DNA from: Hydrogenothermaceae bacterium
GTDB lineage: Bacteria > Aquificota > Aquificia > Aquificales > Hydrogenothermaceae
Assembly: GCA_026418455.1 (NCBI GenBank)
Contig: JAOABH010000008.1
Span: 56,561-120,560 of the forward strand
Direction of reading: 5' to 3'
DNA: 64,000 bases
Of the stretch, positions 1 through 7,681 are shown piece after piece. The number at the start of each line of letters is the position of its first letter. Positions within the stretch are counted from its first letter, which is position 1. The translations under genes were made by a program, and so were the position numbers. Below the pieces are notes generated by a model. That model was not told the DNA's origin and searched no databases. It saw only the letters and a program-made list of their open reading frames with translations.

Positions 1-2
1 AG

Positions 3-461
3 TTTCACTATCCAGAAGGATACTCTGATGTATATCCTTATAACATCACAAAACATAGACATACTCCGGAGATGGAAGATGTCTTAAACAGAGTCTGTGG
101 TTTAAATTTAAAGATAAGATTTACACCTCATATAATTCCTGTTTCGAGAGGAATGTTATCAACTATAACTTTTAAGACATCTCTATCAAAAGATAGATTA
201 ACTGAAATATACAGAGATATCTATAACAACGAACCTTTTGTAAGAGTAATTGATAGTCCTGTCCATATAAAAAATGTTATTGGATCAAATTACTGTGATA
301 TATATGTAGATAAAGATGATAGAACAGGATTTGCAGTTGTTACATCAGCTATAGATAATCTATCAAAAGGTGCATCTACACAAGCTCTTCAAAACTTCAA
401 TTTAATGATAGGTATTGAAGAAGATAGATATCTTAAAGATTTAACCATACTATTTCCATAA
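3..461 (+). CDS. argC: N-acetyl-gamma-glutamyl-phosphate reductase, C-terminal part
   Basis: This is the C-terminal end of the arginine-biosynthesis enzyme that reduces N-acetylglutamyl phosphate to the semialdehyde. The frame is open from base 3, and the first residues include KHRHTPEME, the His-rich stretch that ArgC proteins carry ahead of their final beta-sheet region. The family's later PVSRGMLSTI segment and a terminal NLMIG.EE stretch follow. About 152 residues are visible; the NAD(P)-binding domain and catalytic Cys lie outside the window. A kinase gene follows after 12 bases on the same strand, suggesting co-transcription. Confidence 0.93.
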   Translation, partial: FHYPEGYSDVYPYNITKHRHTPEMEDVLNRVCGLNLKIRFTPHIIPVSRGMLSTITFKTSLSKDRLTEIYRDIYNNEPFVRVIDSPVHIKNVIGSNYCDIYVDKDDRTGFAVVTSAIDNLSKGASTQALQNFNLMIGIEEDRYLKDLTILFP

Positions 462-473
462 GGTGAAAATTCT

Positions 474-1433
474 TTGATAACAAGAGAAAGGGCAGAATTT
501 CTAATAGATAGATTTAAAGATAGAAAAATTGCAGTAATAGGTGATGTTATACTTGATAAGTATCTGTGGGGAGATGTAGAGAGAATATCTCCGGAAGCTC
601 CAGTTCCGGTTGTTGAGGTAAAGAGGGAAACCTATAACCTCGGAGGAGCTTCAAATGTTGCCTGGAATTTATCAGCCTTAGGAGTAAAAACTGTTATTTT
701 AGGTGTTGTCGGAAAAGATGAAAATGGAAAATTAATAGAGAAGATGCTTTTAGATAAAAATATAACTCCCAATCTCATTATTGATAATAGCCGTCCTACT
801 ATAGAGAAAACGAGAATAATAGCTGTAAGTCAACAACTTCTTAGAATAGATAGAGAGTCAAGAGAAGACCTTTCTACACCGATTAAAAAGGAGATCCTTA
901 AAAGTTTAAAAGATATATCTTCTGATGTTGAGGGCTTTGTAATCTCTGACTATGGAAAAGGTGTTATTTTTGAAGAGATTGTTAAGTTCTGTGTATCCAC
1001 TGGAAAACCAATCTTTGTTGACCCAAAACCGAAGAATTTTAATCTTTACAAGAATATAACTATAATGACACCTAATAAAAAAGAAGCATACGAATGTGTA
1101 AAGGCATCCACAAATATGCCTCTGGAGGAAGTTGGATATAGAATAATGGAGCAGTTATCTATGAATACACTTCTTATAACTCTCGGAGGAGAAGGTATGG
1201 CTCTCTTTGAGGGTAAATCTGTTAAGAGGATTCCAGCTAAAGCCAGGAAAGTTTTTGATGTAACTGGAGCAGGAGATACTGTTATATCTATACTTGCAGC
1301 TTCTAAACTTTCCGGAGGAAGTTGGGAAGAGTCTGCAACCCTTGCAAATTACGGAGCTGGATATGTTGTCGGTGAAATAGGAACAGCTGTTGTAACTCCG
1401 GATATACTTTTAGATACAGTTCTATCTTATTAA
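474..1433 (+). CDS. hldE: D-glycero-beta-D-manno-heptose-7-phosphate kinase (HldE kinase domain / RfaE1)
   Basis: A PfkB/ribokinase-family kinase of 319 residues. The N-terminal GDVILDKYLWG and ISPEAPVPVVEV segments and the C-terminal VTGAGDT motif (catalytic Asp near residue 268) are typical of the RfaE1 kinase that phosphorylates heptose 7-phosphate for the lipopolysaccharide inner core. Only the kinase half is present; there is no nucleotidyltransferase domain, so the ADP-transferring step would need a separate protein. The start is TTG with AAGGTG upstream. The 3' end overlaps a convergent GGDEF gene by 12 bases. A different PfkB sugar kinase is possible, but the PEAPVPV signature favours heptose. 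Confidence 0.85.
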   Translation: MITRERAEFLIDRFKDRKIAVIGDVILDKYLWGDVERISPEAPVPVVEVKRETYNLGGASNVAWNLSALGVKTVILGVVGKDENGKLIEKMLLDKNITPNLIIDNSRPTIEKTRIIAVSQQLLRIDRESREDLSTPIKKEILKSLKDISSDVEGFVISDYGKGVIFEEIVKFCVSTGKPIFVDPKPKNFNLYKNITIMTPNKKEAYECVKASTNMPLEEVGYRIMEQLSMNTLLITLGGEGMALFEGKSVKRIPAKARKVFDVTGAGDTVISILAASKLSGGSWEESATLANYGAGYVVGEIGTAVVTPDILLDTVLSY

Positions 1434-2681
1434 ATCTGCTGGTATAGCTTCTTTAAAGAAATTTCCCTGTCCATACTTTATACCTATCTCTTTTATTCTG
1501 TTAAAAATCTCTTCAGAGGATATAAACTCTGCAACCACATCCATATTTATTTCTGATGTAAAACCTTTTATTACTTTTACTAATGAATAAGAAATAGGAT
1601 CTTTATCTATCTTTCTTACAATACTCCCATCTATCTTTATATAGTCAAATTTCAGTTCTACAACATGCATAAGGTTAGAAAAGCCACTACCAAAATCATC
1701 AAGAGCAATTTTGTAGCCACTTTCTCTTAAAGTGTTTATATTACTCCTGAGTATAGAGTAGTCAGCCACATTCTCAGATTCTAAAAGTTCTATAGTAACT
1801 CTCTCTTTGAAACTACTATTTAGTGACGTTAGAAAATTTATAAAATCTCTATCTATAATTTCTGAAGGTAGTAAATTTATACTTACCTGTATATTTTTCT
1901 GTTTCAAAACTTTTAAATTATACTCTATAACTCTCTTTGTTAACTCTTTGTAGACTGTTGTATTTACTATCTGGTTTAAAAACATACCAGGTGATATAAC
2001 TTTTCTATCCTTTGTTAAAAGCCTCACTAAACTTTCATACTTTACAGCTTTAAAAGTTTCTATATTAAATATAGGTTGATAGAAGCAGACAACTCTTCCA
2101 TCCTCTATAGCTTCTTTTATATCGGTTAATTTTTTATTTAGACCGGAGATAATGTTGTCCTTGAAAATCTCTATTCTATTTTTACCTTTCTGTTTTGCAA
2201 ATAAGAGGGCCTTATCAGCTTTTTCTATAGCTTCTGTAAGATTTGCTTCTCTGTTTGCATCTAAATATATCCCTGCAGATGCTGTTAACTTTATTTTATT
2301 TCCCTCTATATTAAAGTTTGCTAAGTCTAATTTTTGGATAATCCTTTCACCTATCCCGTATGAAAGAGCCGGATTTTTTCCATCTTTTTCTATGAGTATT
2401 AAAAACTCATCTCCTCCTATCCTAACTATTGTATCCTCTTCTCTTAAAGATGTTTTTATGATTTTTACTATATCTGTAAGAAGAAGATCCCCAATATGTT
2501 TACCATAGTAGTTGTTTATTGTAGAAAAGTTATCTATATCAAGGAGTATAACTGCAAAGTTTTTCTTTAAAAACTCTTTTTCCAACTCGTTTAGATAATC
2601 CCTTGTATAAACACCGGTTAGAGGGTCTATAAATCTCTTATTTTCTTTTCCTTTTTTAAATATTTTTTCGAAGAAAGCCAT
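1422..2681 (-). CDS. GGDEF-EAL domain cyclic-di-GMP protein
   Basis: A cytoplasmic protein of 419 residues with a diguanylate cyclase domain (about 18-172) followed by an EAL phosphodiesterase domain (about 185-415) and no recognisable sensor domain. The GGDEF active site is intact at 89-93 and an RxxD inhibitory site sits at 80-83, exactly five residues before it. The EAL signature is ESL at 216-218, but the other phosphodiesterase residues appear conserved: the Asn of SINL, the Glu of IELLES, the DD of DDFGSGFSNL, the Lys of YIKID, the Glu of VAEF and the Gln of YGQG. Both activities are therefore possible, and which dominates cannot be told. It is probably a single-gene unit. Confidence 0.9.
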   Translation of the reverse strand: MAFFEKIFKKGKENKRFIDPLTGVYTRDYLNELEKEFLKKNFAVILLDIDNFSTINNYYGKHIGDLLLTDIVKIIKTSLREEDTIVRIGGDEFLILIEKDGKNPALSYGIGERIIQKLDLANFNIEGNKIKLTASAGIYLDANREANLTEAIEKADKALLFAKQKGKNRIEIFKDNIISGLNKKLTDIKEAIEDGRVVCFYQPIFNIETFKAVKYESLVRLLTKDRKVISPGMFLNQIVNTTVYKELTKRVIEYNLKVLKQKNIQVSINLLPSEIIDRDFINFLTSLNSSFKERVTIELLESENVADYSILRSNINTLRESGYKIALDDFGSGFSNLMHVVELKFDYIKIDGSIVRKIDKDPISYSLVKVIKGFTSEINMDVVAEFISSEEIFNRIKEIGIKYGQGNFFKEAIPADLIR

Positions 2682-2739
2682 AATATCATTTTAGCACAGT
2701 GTGATATAATTTTTTTAAACTTATTTCAGAGGTGAGTAG

Positions 2740-2985
2740 ATGCTTATAAAGTTCTTTATAAAACCAAGGAAAGGTGTCCTTGATCCTCAGGGAAGAGCTG
2801 TATCTGAAAATTTAAAATCACTTGGCTTTAACAATGTGGAAAAAGTTTTTGTTGGAAAGTACATAGAGGTCTATATAGATGAGAATGATAAAGAAAAGGC
2901 TAAGAAGCAAGCTGTAGAAATGGCAAAGAAGGCTTTGGTTAATGACCTTATAGAAGATTTTGAGTTTGAGATTGTGGAGGGTTAA
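2740..2985 (+). CDS. purS: Phosphoribosylformylglycinamidine synthase subunit PurS
   Basis: An 81-residue protein matching PurS, the small bridging subunit of the three-part FGAM synthase of purine biosynthesis. It carries the family's N-terminal KPRKGVLDPQGRAV stretch and a short alternating beta/alpha layout. AGGTGAG lies upstream of the ATG. purQ begins two bases after its stop, so the two subunits are translationally linked. PurL, the synthase subunit, is not in the window. Confidence 0.95.
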   Translation: MLIKFFIKPRKGVLDPQGRAVSENLKSLGFNNVEKVFVGKYIEVYIDENDKEKAKKQAVEMAKKALVNDLIEDFEFEIVEG

Positions 2986-2986
2986 T

Positions 2987-3670
2987 TTGAAGTTTGGTGT
3001 AGCTGTTTATCCAGGTTCAAATTGTGATTATGATACTTACTATGTAATAAGAGATATACTAAAAAAAGATGTTGATTTTATTGATTATCGCCAAACAGAT
3101 ATAGATAAATTTGACTGTATAATTGTTCCAGGAGGCTTTTCTTTTGGAGATTATTTAAGACCTGGAGCTTTAGCATCTCATACTCCTTTGACTTATGCTC
3201 TTAGAGATTTTGCAGAAAAAGATAAGTTTGTTGTAGGGATATGTAATGGATTTCAGATTTTAACAGAAGCTCACCTTCTTCCCGGAGTATTACTTCCTAA
3301 TAGTCATGGAAAGTTTGTATGTAAGCATCAGTTTTTAAGAGTTGAAAATGATAAAACAGCTTTTACAAATAAACTCTCAAAGGGACAGGTTGTTAAACTT
3401 CCAATAGCTCATCATGATGGAAACTACTTTGTAGATGAAGATACTTTAAAACAGATGGAAGAGAATGGACAGATAATACTAAGATACTGTGATGAAAATG
3501 GTAATGTATCAGATGAAAGTAATCCTAACGGCTCTATATTAAATATAGCTGGAGTGTCTAATAAAAATAAAAACGTTTTTGGACTTATGCCTCATCCGGA
3601 GAGAGCTTGTGAATCTTTACTTGGAAGTGAAGATGGACTTTTGTTTTTAAAATCATTGTTAGAAATATAG
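2987..3670 (+). CDS. purQ: Phosphoribosylformylglycinamidine synthase subunit PurQ (glutaminase)
   Basis: A class I glutamine amidotransferase that supplies ammonia to FGAM synthase in the fourth step of purine synthesis. GICNGFQIL carries the nucleophilic Cys (about residue 86), and the MPHPERACE segment near the C-terminus carries the catalytic His/Glu pair. The start chosen is TTG at 2987 (227 residues, MKFGVAVYPGSN), because GGAGGG at 2977-2982 is correctly spaced and the family begins here; the longer frame would run into purS. Length is typical for the stand-alone PurQ of three-subunit systems. Confidence 0.95.
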   Translation: MKFGVAVYPGSNCDYDTYYVIRDILKKDVDFIDYRQTDIDKFDCIIVPGGFSFGDYLRPGALASHTPLTYALRDFAEKDKFVVGICNGFQILTEAHLLPGVLLPNSHGKFVCKHQFLRVENDKTAFTNKLSKGQVVKLPIAHHDGNYFVDEDTLKQMEENGQIILRYCDENGNVSDESNPNGSILNIAGVSNKNKNVFGLMPHPERACESLLGSEDGLLFLKSLLEI

Positions 3671-3680
3671 GAGATTAAAT

Positions 3681-3929
3681 ATGACAGCAGAAGAGAGAAA
3701 ACAACTTGAGACATTGGTAGCTAAGGTATTTACTTTGGCTTATGAACTTGGAACAAATACAGATGAGCTTTTTAAGGAAGTTAGAAAACTAAGATTTCAG
3801 ACAGAAGATAGAGATTTAGAGGCTGCCCTTATAAATCTTGAGCATGCTTTCTTCATGGTAACTCAATCTATAAACATCCTTAAAGAACAGACAAGGAATG
3901 CAACAATTCCAGCAAAGAAACTTGCCTGA
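3681..3929 (+). CDS. Small helical protein of unknown function
   Basis: Not recognised. The 82-residue product is rich in Glu, Lys and Leu and looks all-helical, with a possible coiled coil over about residues 1-70 and no Cys, signal peptide or membrane segment. It starts with ATG ten bases after purQ, with GGAG upstream, and its last 32 bases overlap the next reading frame, so it is very likely translated as part of the purS-purQ operon. Codon use resembles its neighbours. The position suggests a conserved lineage-specific protein; no function can be inferred. Confidence 0.7.
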   Translation: MTAEERKQLETLVAKVFTLAYELGTNTDELFKEVRKLRFQTEDRDLEAALINLEHAFFMVTQSINILKEQTRNATIPAKKLA

Positions 3930-4302
3930 AACGGCAGATAAGGTAAGTTTAAAGAGTTTTTTTGTTAATGAAAAAACAGGAGAACTTATCCAGAAAGATT
4001 TTATAGAAACTCCACTGGTTTTGGTAGAATCTATACCGGAGTTTGAAGGAAACTGTTTCTGGATAAATCTTAAAAATCTATGGATTTTGGTTGGCAAAGT
4101 TCCTCCACTTACAGTTGAGATGGATGATATTATACTGTTTAGAGAGAAAGGTAAATGGGGACTTTTTAGGTTTGTTGAAAAAAAGGAAGATATTGTTATC
4201 CTTACAGATGGTATGAGGAAAAAGAAAACAAAGGTTAATATTGAAGATTTTTCAAAGATTAATCTACTTGGAAAAGTCATAAGGGTTCAGCAAAAGCTAT
4301 GA
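3898..4302 (+). CDS. Unknown protein, possibly an S24/S26-like beta fold
   Basis: Not firmly recognised. The product is up to 134 residues, soluble, and beta-rich in its second half. The order of a GKVPPL.VEMDDII segment, a GLFRFVE strand, a DG step and a closing INLLGKVIRV strand resembles the layout of LexA/S24 or signal-peptidase-like barrels, where a 'G.SM.P....GD' element is followed by an 'R.' strand and 'i.G.V'. The catalytic Ser of those families is absent, so this would be a non-peptidase relative at best. The first 32 bases overlap the preceding gene; the true start may be a later codon such as the TTG at 3925. Its stop overlaps the next gene by four bases. Confidence 0.6.
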   Translation: MQQFQQRNLPETADKVSLKSFFVNEKTGELIQKDFIETPLVLVESIPEFEGNCFWINLKNLWILVGKVPPLTVEMDDIILFREKGKWGLFRFVEKKEDIVILTDGMRKKKTKVNIEDFSKINLLGKVIRVQQKL

Positions 4303-4736
4303 GATATATATTCTTGGTTATTTTAATATTTGGGTTATCTTTTGGATCCTCGAAAGTAAAACTGTATGATAAATCCGGAAGGGAGATTTCTATACCTCAG
4401 GATAAGATCATTATTTTAAATTTTATGGCTTACTCCTGCGGACATTGTATGGCTGAAATCCCTGTTTTTAAGAAAGTTTTAAAAGAACCAGAGTTTAAAG
4501 ACAAATTTGTTATTTACGGTTTTGCCATAGATGGTAAGGAGAATAACTTTCAGGACAAGGATTTTCCTATATATGCTAATAATCCAAAGAATAATGTGTT
4601 ATTTCCAACAATGGGAACTCCAACAACCTATATAATCTCTCCTTCCGGAAGAAAGTTACAGATAATTTATGGAGCTGTTACAGAGGAGAATTTAAGAAAA
4701 TTTTTGAGAGAATCAATCAAAAAAGTAAATAATTGA
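4299..4736 (+). CDS. TlpA/ResA-like periplasmic thioredoxin-fold protein
   Basis: A 145-residue exported thiol-disulfide protein. Residues 1-16 form a short hydrophobic signal sequence without a lipobox Cys; the redox motif CGHC is at 47-50 after NFMAYS, and the cis-Pro loop is in GTPTTYI. This is the TlpA/ResA arrangement used to reduce apocytochrome c or periplasmic thiols. The ATG overlaps the upstream stop (ATGA). With resB at 14.4 kb, a role in cytochrome c maturation is plausible but inferred. Its own stop codon ends immediately before the minus-strand tRNA-Arg. Confidence 0.85.
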   Translation: MRYIFLVILIFGLSFGSSKVKLYDKSGREISIPQDKIIILNFMAYSCGHCMAEIPVFKKVLKEPEFKDKFVIYGFAIDGKENNFQDKDFPIYANNPKNNVLFPTMGTPTTYIISPSGRKLQIIYGAVTEENLRKFLRESIKKVNN

Positions 4737-4810
4737 TGCACCCGGCAGGATTTGAACCTGCGACCGTCGGCTCCGGAAGCCGATGCTCTATCCAGCTGAG
4801 CTACGGGTGC
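4737..4810 (-). tRNA. tRNA-Arg (anticodon CCG)
   Basis: On the minus strand the sequence folds as a full cloverleaf: acceptor GCACCCG pairs with CGGGTGC, the D arm is GCTC...GAGC, the anticodon stem TCGGC/GCCGA encloses loop TTCCGGA, and the T arm GCAGG/CCTGC encloses TTCAAAT. The anticodon CCG reads the Arg codon CGG. The discriminator is A, and no CCA is encoded. Its 5' end lies inside the last codons of nfo, sharing ten bases with that gene. Confidence 0.97.
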
Positions 4811-5643
4811 TCTAAACTTCTCAATCTTTTTATATTAACAATATCCATATCTCCTTCTTTAGGAGTTTCAAGTATAAAAGGTAAAGTCTTTAAAAATTTG
4901 TCGTTTACTATAACCTCAAAACCTTTCAGACCTATATATCCCTCACCTATATGTTCGTGTCTATCTTTTTTAGATCCAAATGGAGCCTTTGAGTCATTAC
5001 AGTGGATAACCTTTATCCGATTTAATCCTATCAAACTGTCAAACTCTCTCTTGTATTCTTCTAACCCTTCGCTTGTATCTATATGGTATCCACTTGCAAA
5101 TAGGTGACAGGTATCTATACAAACACCTATATTTGAATCCTTAAATGGCTCTATCAACTGTTTTATCTCTTGTGTATTCTCTCCAACTTCTCCCTTTTGT
5201 CCAGCAAGTGTCTCAACTAAAAAGTAGCAATGTTTTAACTCTACTTTTTTAAAAATGTTTTCAAGGGCTTGATGTATCCTCTCTATTCCTTCTTTTTTGG
5301 ATCTTCCTTTTGTTTTCCCGGCGTGTATCACGTAGTAATCTATTTTTAGTTCTTCACAGAGAGCTAACTCTTCTATAACACCTTTTACAGATTTATTAAA
5401 AAGTTCTTCTTCGTCAGATGCAAGGTTAAAGAGATAAGAAGCATGGACCACAGTTGGAGATATACCACTTTCTTTGGCTTTTTTCATAAAGAGTTCTTTT
5501 TCCCTTTTTGTTCTCTCTATCCAAGCCCAGCTTCTTGGAGATCTTAAAAAAAACTGTATAGAGTTTGCTCCTACTTCCAAACCCCTATCAAATACTAAAT
5601 CTAATGATTTTGATGAGGATACATGTGTTCCTATATTTACCAT
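4801..5643 (-). CDS. nfo: Endonuclease IV (AP endonuclease)
   Basis: A 280-residue zinc-dependent AP endonuclease that cuts DNA 5' of abasic sites in base-excision repair. The sequence shows the family's GTHVSSSKSLD start, VVHASYLFNLAS, VIHAGK, FLVETLAGQ, CIDTCHLFASGY, VIHCNDS and HIGEG blocks, which supply the His, Asp and Glu ligands of the tri-zinc centre. The length is normal. It overlaps the upstream hydrolase gene by seven bases. Its final three codons and TAG stop (from 4810 to 4801) lie within the 5' acceptor end of tRNA-Arg, so a shared transcript cannot yield both an intact stop codon and a mature tRNA. Confidence 0.96.
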   Translation of the reverse strand: MVNIGTHVSSSKSLDLVFDRGLEVGANSIQFFLRSPRSWAWIERTKREKELFMKKAKESGISPTVVHASYLFNLASDEEELFNKSVKGVIEELALCEELKIDYYVIHAGKTKGRSKKEGIERIHQALENIFKKVELKHCYFLVETLAGQKGEVGENTQEIKQLIEPFKDSNIGVCIDTCHLFASGYHIDTSEGLEEYKREFDSLIGLNRIKVIHCNDSKAPFGSKKDRHEHIGEGYIGLKGFEVIVNDKFLKTLPFILETPKEGDMDIVNIKRLRSLEHP

Positions 5644-6275
5644 TTTAGTTTAAACCTTCCTGTAATAAATGGATTTGTTTTTTTCTCTTTTCCTATGGTG
5701 GTATTAACACCGTGCCCACTGTAAACGATAGTTTCTTCTGGAAGTTCCATCAATCTATTTAGAGATTTTTCTAACATTTTTGAATCTCCACCAGGTAAAT
5801 CTATCCTTCCAACACTACCAGCAAAAAGGGTGTCTCCTACTAATATAAAATTATTCTCTTTACTATAAAAAGAAACTCCTCCTGGTGTGTGTCCAGGTGT
5901 TTTTATAACATCAAATTTTAGATTTCCTATTTCCAATCTGTCTATATTTTCTAGATCAAATTCAGGCTCCGGACATGGGTAAGCGTTCAAAGCTTTGGCA
6001 AAAGATGGAAACAGTTCTTCATTTGTCAAAAATCTATCTTTGAAATTTAGATAAAACGGCACATCAAATAAGCTTTTCAAATATCCTACCTGTCCTACAT
6101 GGTCTATATGTCCGTGGGTTGCAAGGATAGCTCTTATGTTTAACCCTTCAAGTTCCTCTACTATATCTTCACCATCTGTTCCTGGGTCTATTACGACTGC
6201 ATCTTTGGTTTTTTCATCAAAAACTATGTAGCAATTCTCCTGAATAAAACCAACTGTTATCTTCTTTACTTTCAT
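5637..6275 (-). CDS. MBL-fold hydrolase, glyoxalase II-like
   Basis: A 212-residue metallo-beta-lactamase-fold enzyme. The THGHIDH motif supplies zinc ligands His54, His56, Asp58 and His59; further ligands are the His of TPGHTPGG, the Asp of LVGDTLF and the His near YSGHG. The compact size fits the GloB/YcbL-type hydroxyacylglutathione hydrolase-like family common in thermophiles, acting on thioesters such as lactoylglutathione, but the physiological thiol is unknown. It overlaps accC by four bases and nfo by seven, so the three form one operon. Confidence 0.85.
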   Translation of the reverse strand: MKVKKITVGFIQENCYIVFDEKTKDAVVIDPGTDGEDIVEELEGLNIRAILATHGHIDHVGQVGYLKSLFDVPFYLNFKDRFLTNEELFPSFAKALNAYPCPEPEFDLENIDRLEIGNLKFDVIKTPGHTPGGVSFYSKENNFILVGDTLFAGSVGRIDLPGGDSKMLEKSLNRLMELPEETIVYSGHGVNTTIGKEKKTNPFITGRFKLKW

Positions 6276-7621
6276 TTCTTTAGAAACTCCCTATCAACCA
6301 ATGAAGTTGTGTAACTTCCCTTTAAAAACTCCGGATGTTCCAAAATCTTTAAATGGAAAGGAATAGTGGTTTTCACTCCTTCAATTATAAACTCTTTTAA
6401 TGCTCTTTTACCTCTCTCTATAGCTTCTTCTCTTGTTTGACCCCACACTATCAACTTTGCTATCAATGAGTCATAGAAAGGTGGGATTGTGTATCCTTGG
6501 TATATATGTGTATCTACCCTAACTCCAAATCCACCAGGAATATACAGTTTTGTGATAGTTCCGGGAGATGGAGTAAAAGATTCAGGATCTTCTGCATTTA
6601 TCCTAAACTCTATTGCGTGTCCATTCCATCTTATATCCTGCTGTTTTATGTTTAATTTCTGTCCATCTGCTATCCTTATCTGCCATGCTACTAAGTCAAT
6701 ACCGGTTATCATCTCGCTTACTGGGTGTTCAACCTGAATTCTTCCATTCATCTCTATAAAGTAGAAATTCATATCTTTATCAACTATAAACTCAACAGTT
6801 CCAGCTCCGGTAAATCCTACATGTTTTGCAAATTTAACTGCTGCTTCTCCCATCTTCCTTCTAACTTCTTCAGTTATAAAAGGAGAGTGGGCTTCCTCTA
6901 AAAGTTTCTGGTGTCTTCTCTGTATGGAACATTCCCTATCTGATATATAAACAACGTTTCCATACTCATCGGCAAGTATCTGTATCTCTATATGTTTTGG
7001 ATTTTCTATAAATTTCTCAATATAGACTGTTTTATCACCAAAGGCAGTTTCCGCTTCTCTCTGGGCTATAGGGAGTAATCTTACAAGCTCCTGCTCATTA
7101 TTTGCCACTCTCATCCCTCTTCCACCACCTCCGGCAGCTGCCTTAATCAGGACAGGATAACCTATATTTTGAGCTATCTCTAAAGCATCTTTAATATCTT
7201 CAACCGGGGGACTTCCTGGTATTATCGGAACTCCTGCCTCTTGGGCAGCCCTCCTTGCAGCTGCTTTATCTCCAGTTAAGTTAAGTGTTTTTGAAGATGG
7301 TCCGATAAATTTTATATTAGACCTCTCACATATACTTGCAAAGTTAGGATTTTCCGCTAAAAATCCATATCCGGGATATACAGCATCAGAGTGGGTTAAA
7401 TCAATGGCTGATAGTATGGCTGGGATATTTAGATAACTCTTTGAAGAAGGAGATGATCCGATACATATAGATATATCTGCCAGTTCCTTGTGGATGGAGT
7501 TTTTATCGGCTTCTGAATATACTGCAACAGATTCACCATCAAGCTCCCTTATTGCTCTAATTGCCCTAACGGCTATCTCTCCTCTGTTTGCTATAAGTAT
7601 CCTCTTTATTCTCTTTAACAA
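6272..7621 (-). CDS. accC: Biotin carboxylase (AccC / pyruvate or 2-oxoglutarate carboxylase subunit A)
   Basis: A 449-residue ATP-grasp enzyme that carboxylates biotin using bicarbonate and ATP. It shows the N-terminal ANRGEIAVRAIRA motif, the glycine-rich AAAGGGGRGM loop, the SIQRRHQK block, the catalytic EMNGRIQVEHPVSEM segment (usually EMNTR) and RINAEDP. Length matches E. coli AccC. The start is TTG with AGGAGAGAG upstream. No BCCP gene is adjacent; the OadA-like protein at 15.96 kb carries its own biotin domain. In Aquificota such pairs act as pyruvate or 2-oxoglutarate carboxylase as well as in acetyl-CoA carboxylase, so the partner is uncertain. Confidence 0.93.
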   Translation of the reverse strand: MLKRIKRILIANRGEIAVRAIRAIRELDGESVAVYSEADKNSIHKELADISICIGSSPSSKSYLNIPAILSAIDLTHSDAVYPGYGFLAENPNFASICERSNIKFIGPSSKTLNLTGDKAAARRAAQEAGVPIIPGSPPVEDIKDALEIAQNIGYPVLIKAAAGGGGRGMRVANNEQELVRLLPIAQREAETAFGDKTVYIEKFIENPKHIEIQILADEYGNVVYISDRECSIQRRHQKLLEEAHSPFITEEVRRKMGEAAVKFAKHVGFTGAGTVEFIVDKDMNFYFIEMNGRIQVEHPVSEMITGIDLVAWQIRIADGQKLNIKQQDIRWNGHAIEFRINAEDPESFTPSPGTITKLYIPGGFGVRVDTHIYQGYTIPPFYDSLIAKLIVWGQTREEAIERGKRALKEFIIEGVKTTIPFHLKILEHPEFLKGSYTTSLVDREFLKK

Positions 7622-7681
7622 CTCTCTCTCCTTTCTCTTTTTGGTTTATAATTATATTATAAAAACAGTAATGGTGATAAT

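Noticed and set aside
2152..2508. A 118-codon plus-strand ORF inside the GGDEF gene
   Set aside because: It is a shadow of the GGDEF domain frame, Ser/Phe/Ile-rich as antisense frames are here.
4733..5107. A 124-codon plus-strand ORF across tRNA-Arg and nfo
   Set aside because: It translates the complement of the tRNA (the familiar false HPAGFEPATVGS-type peptide) and the antisense of nfo.
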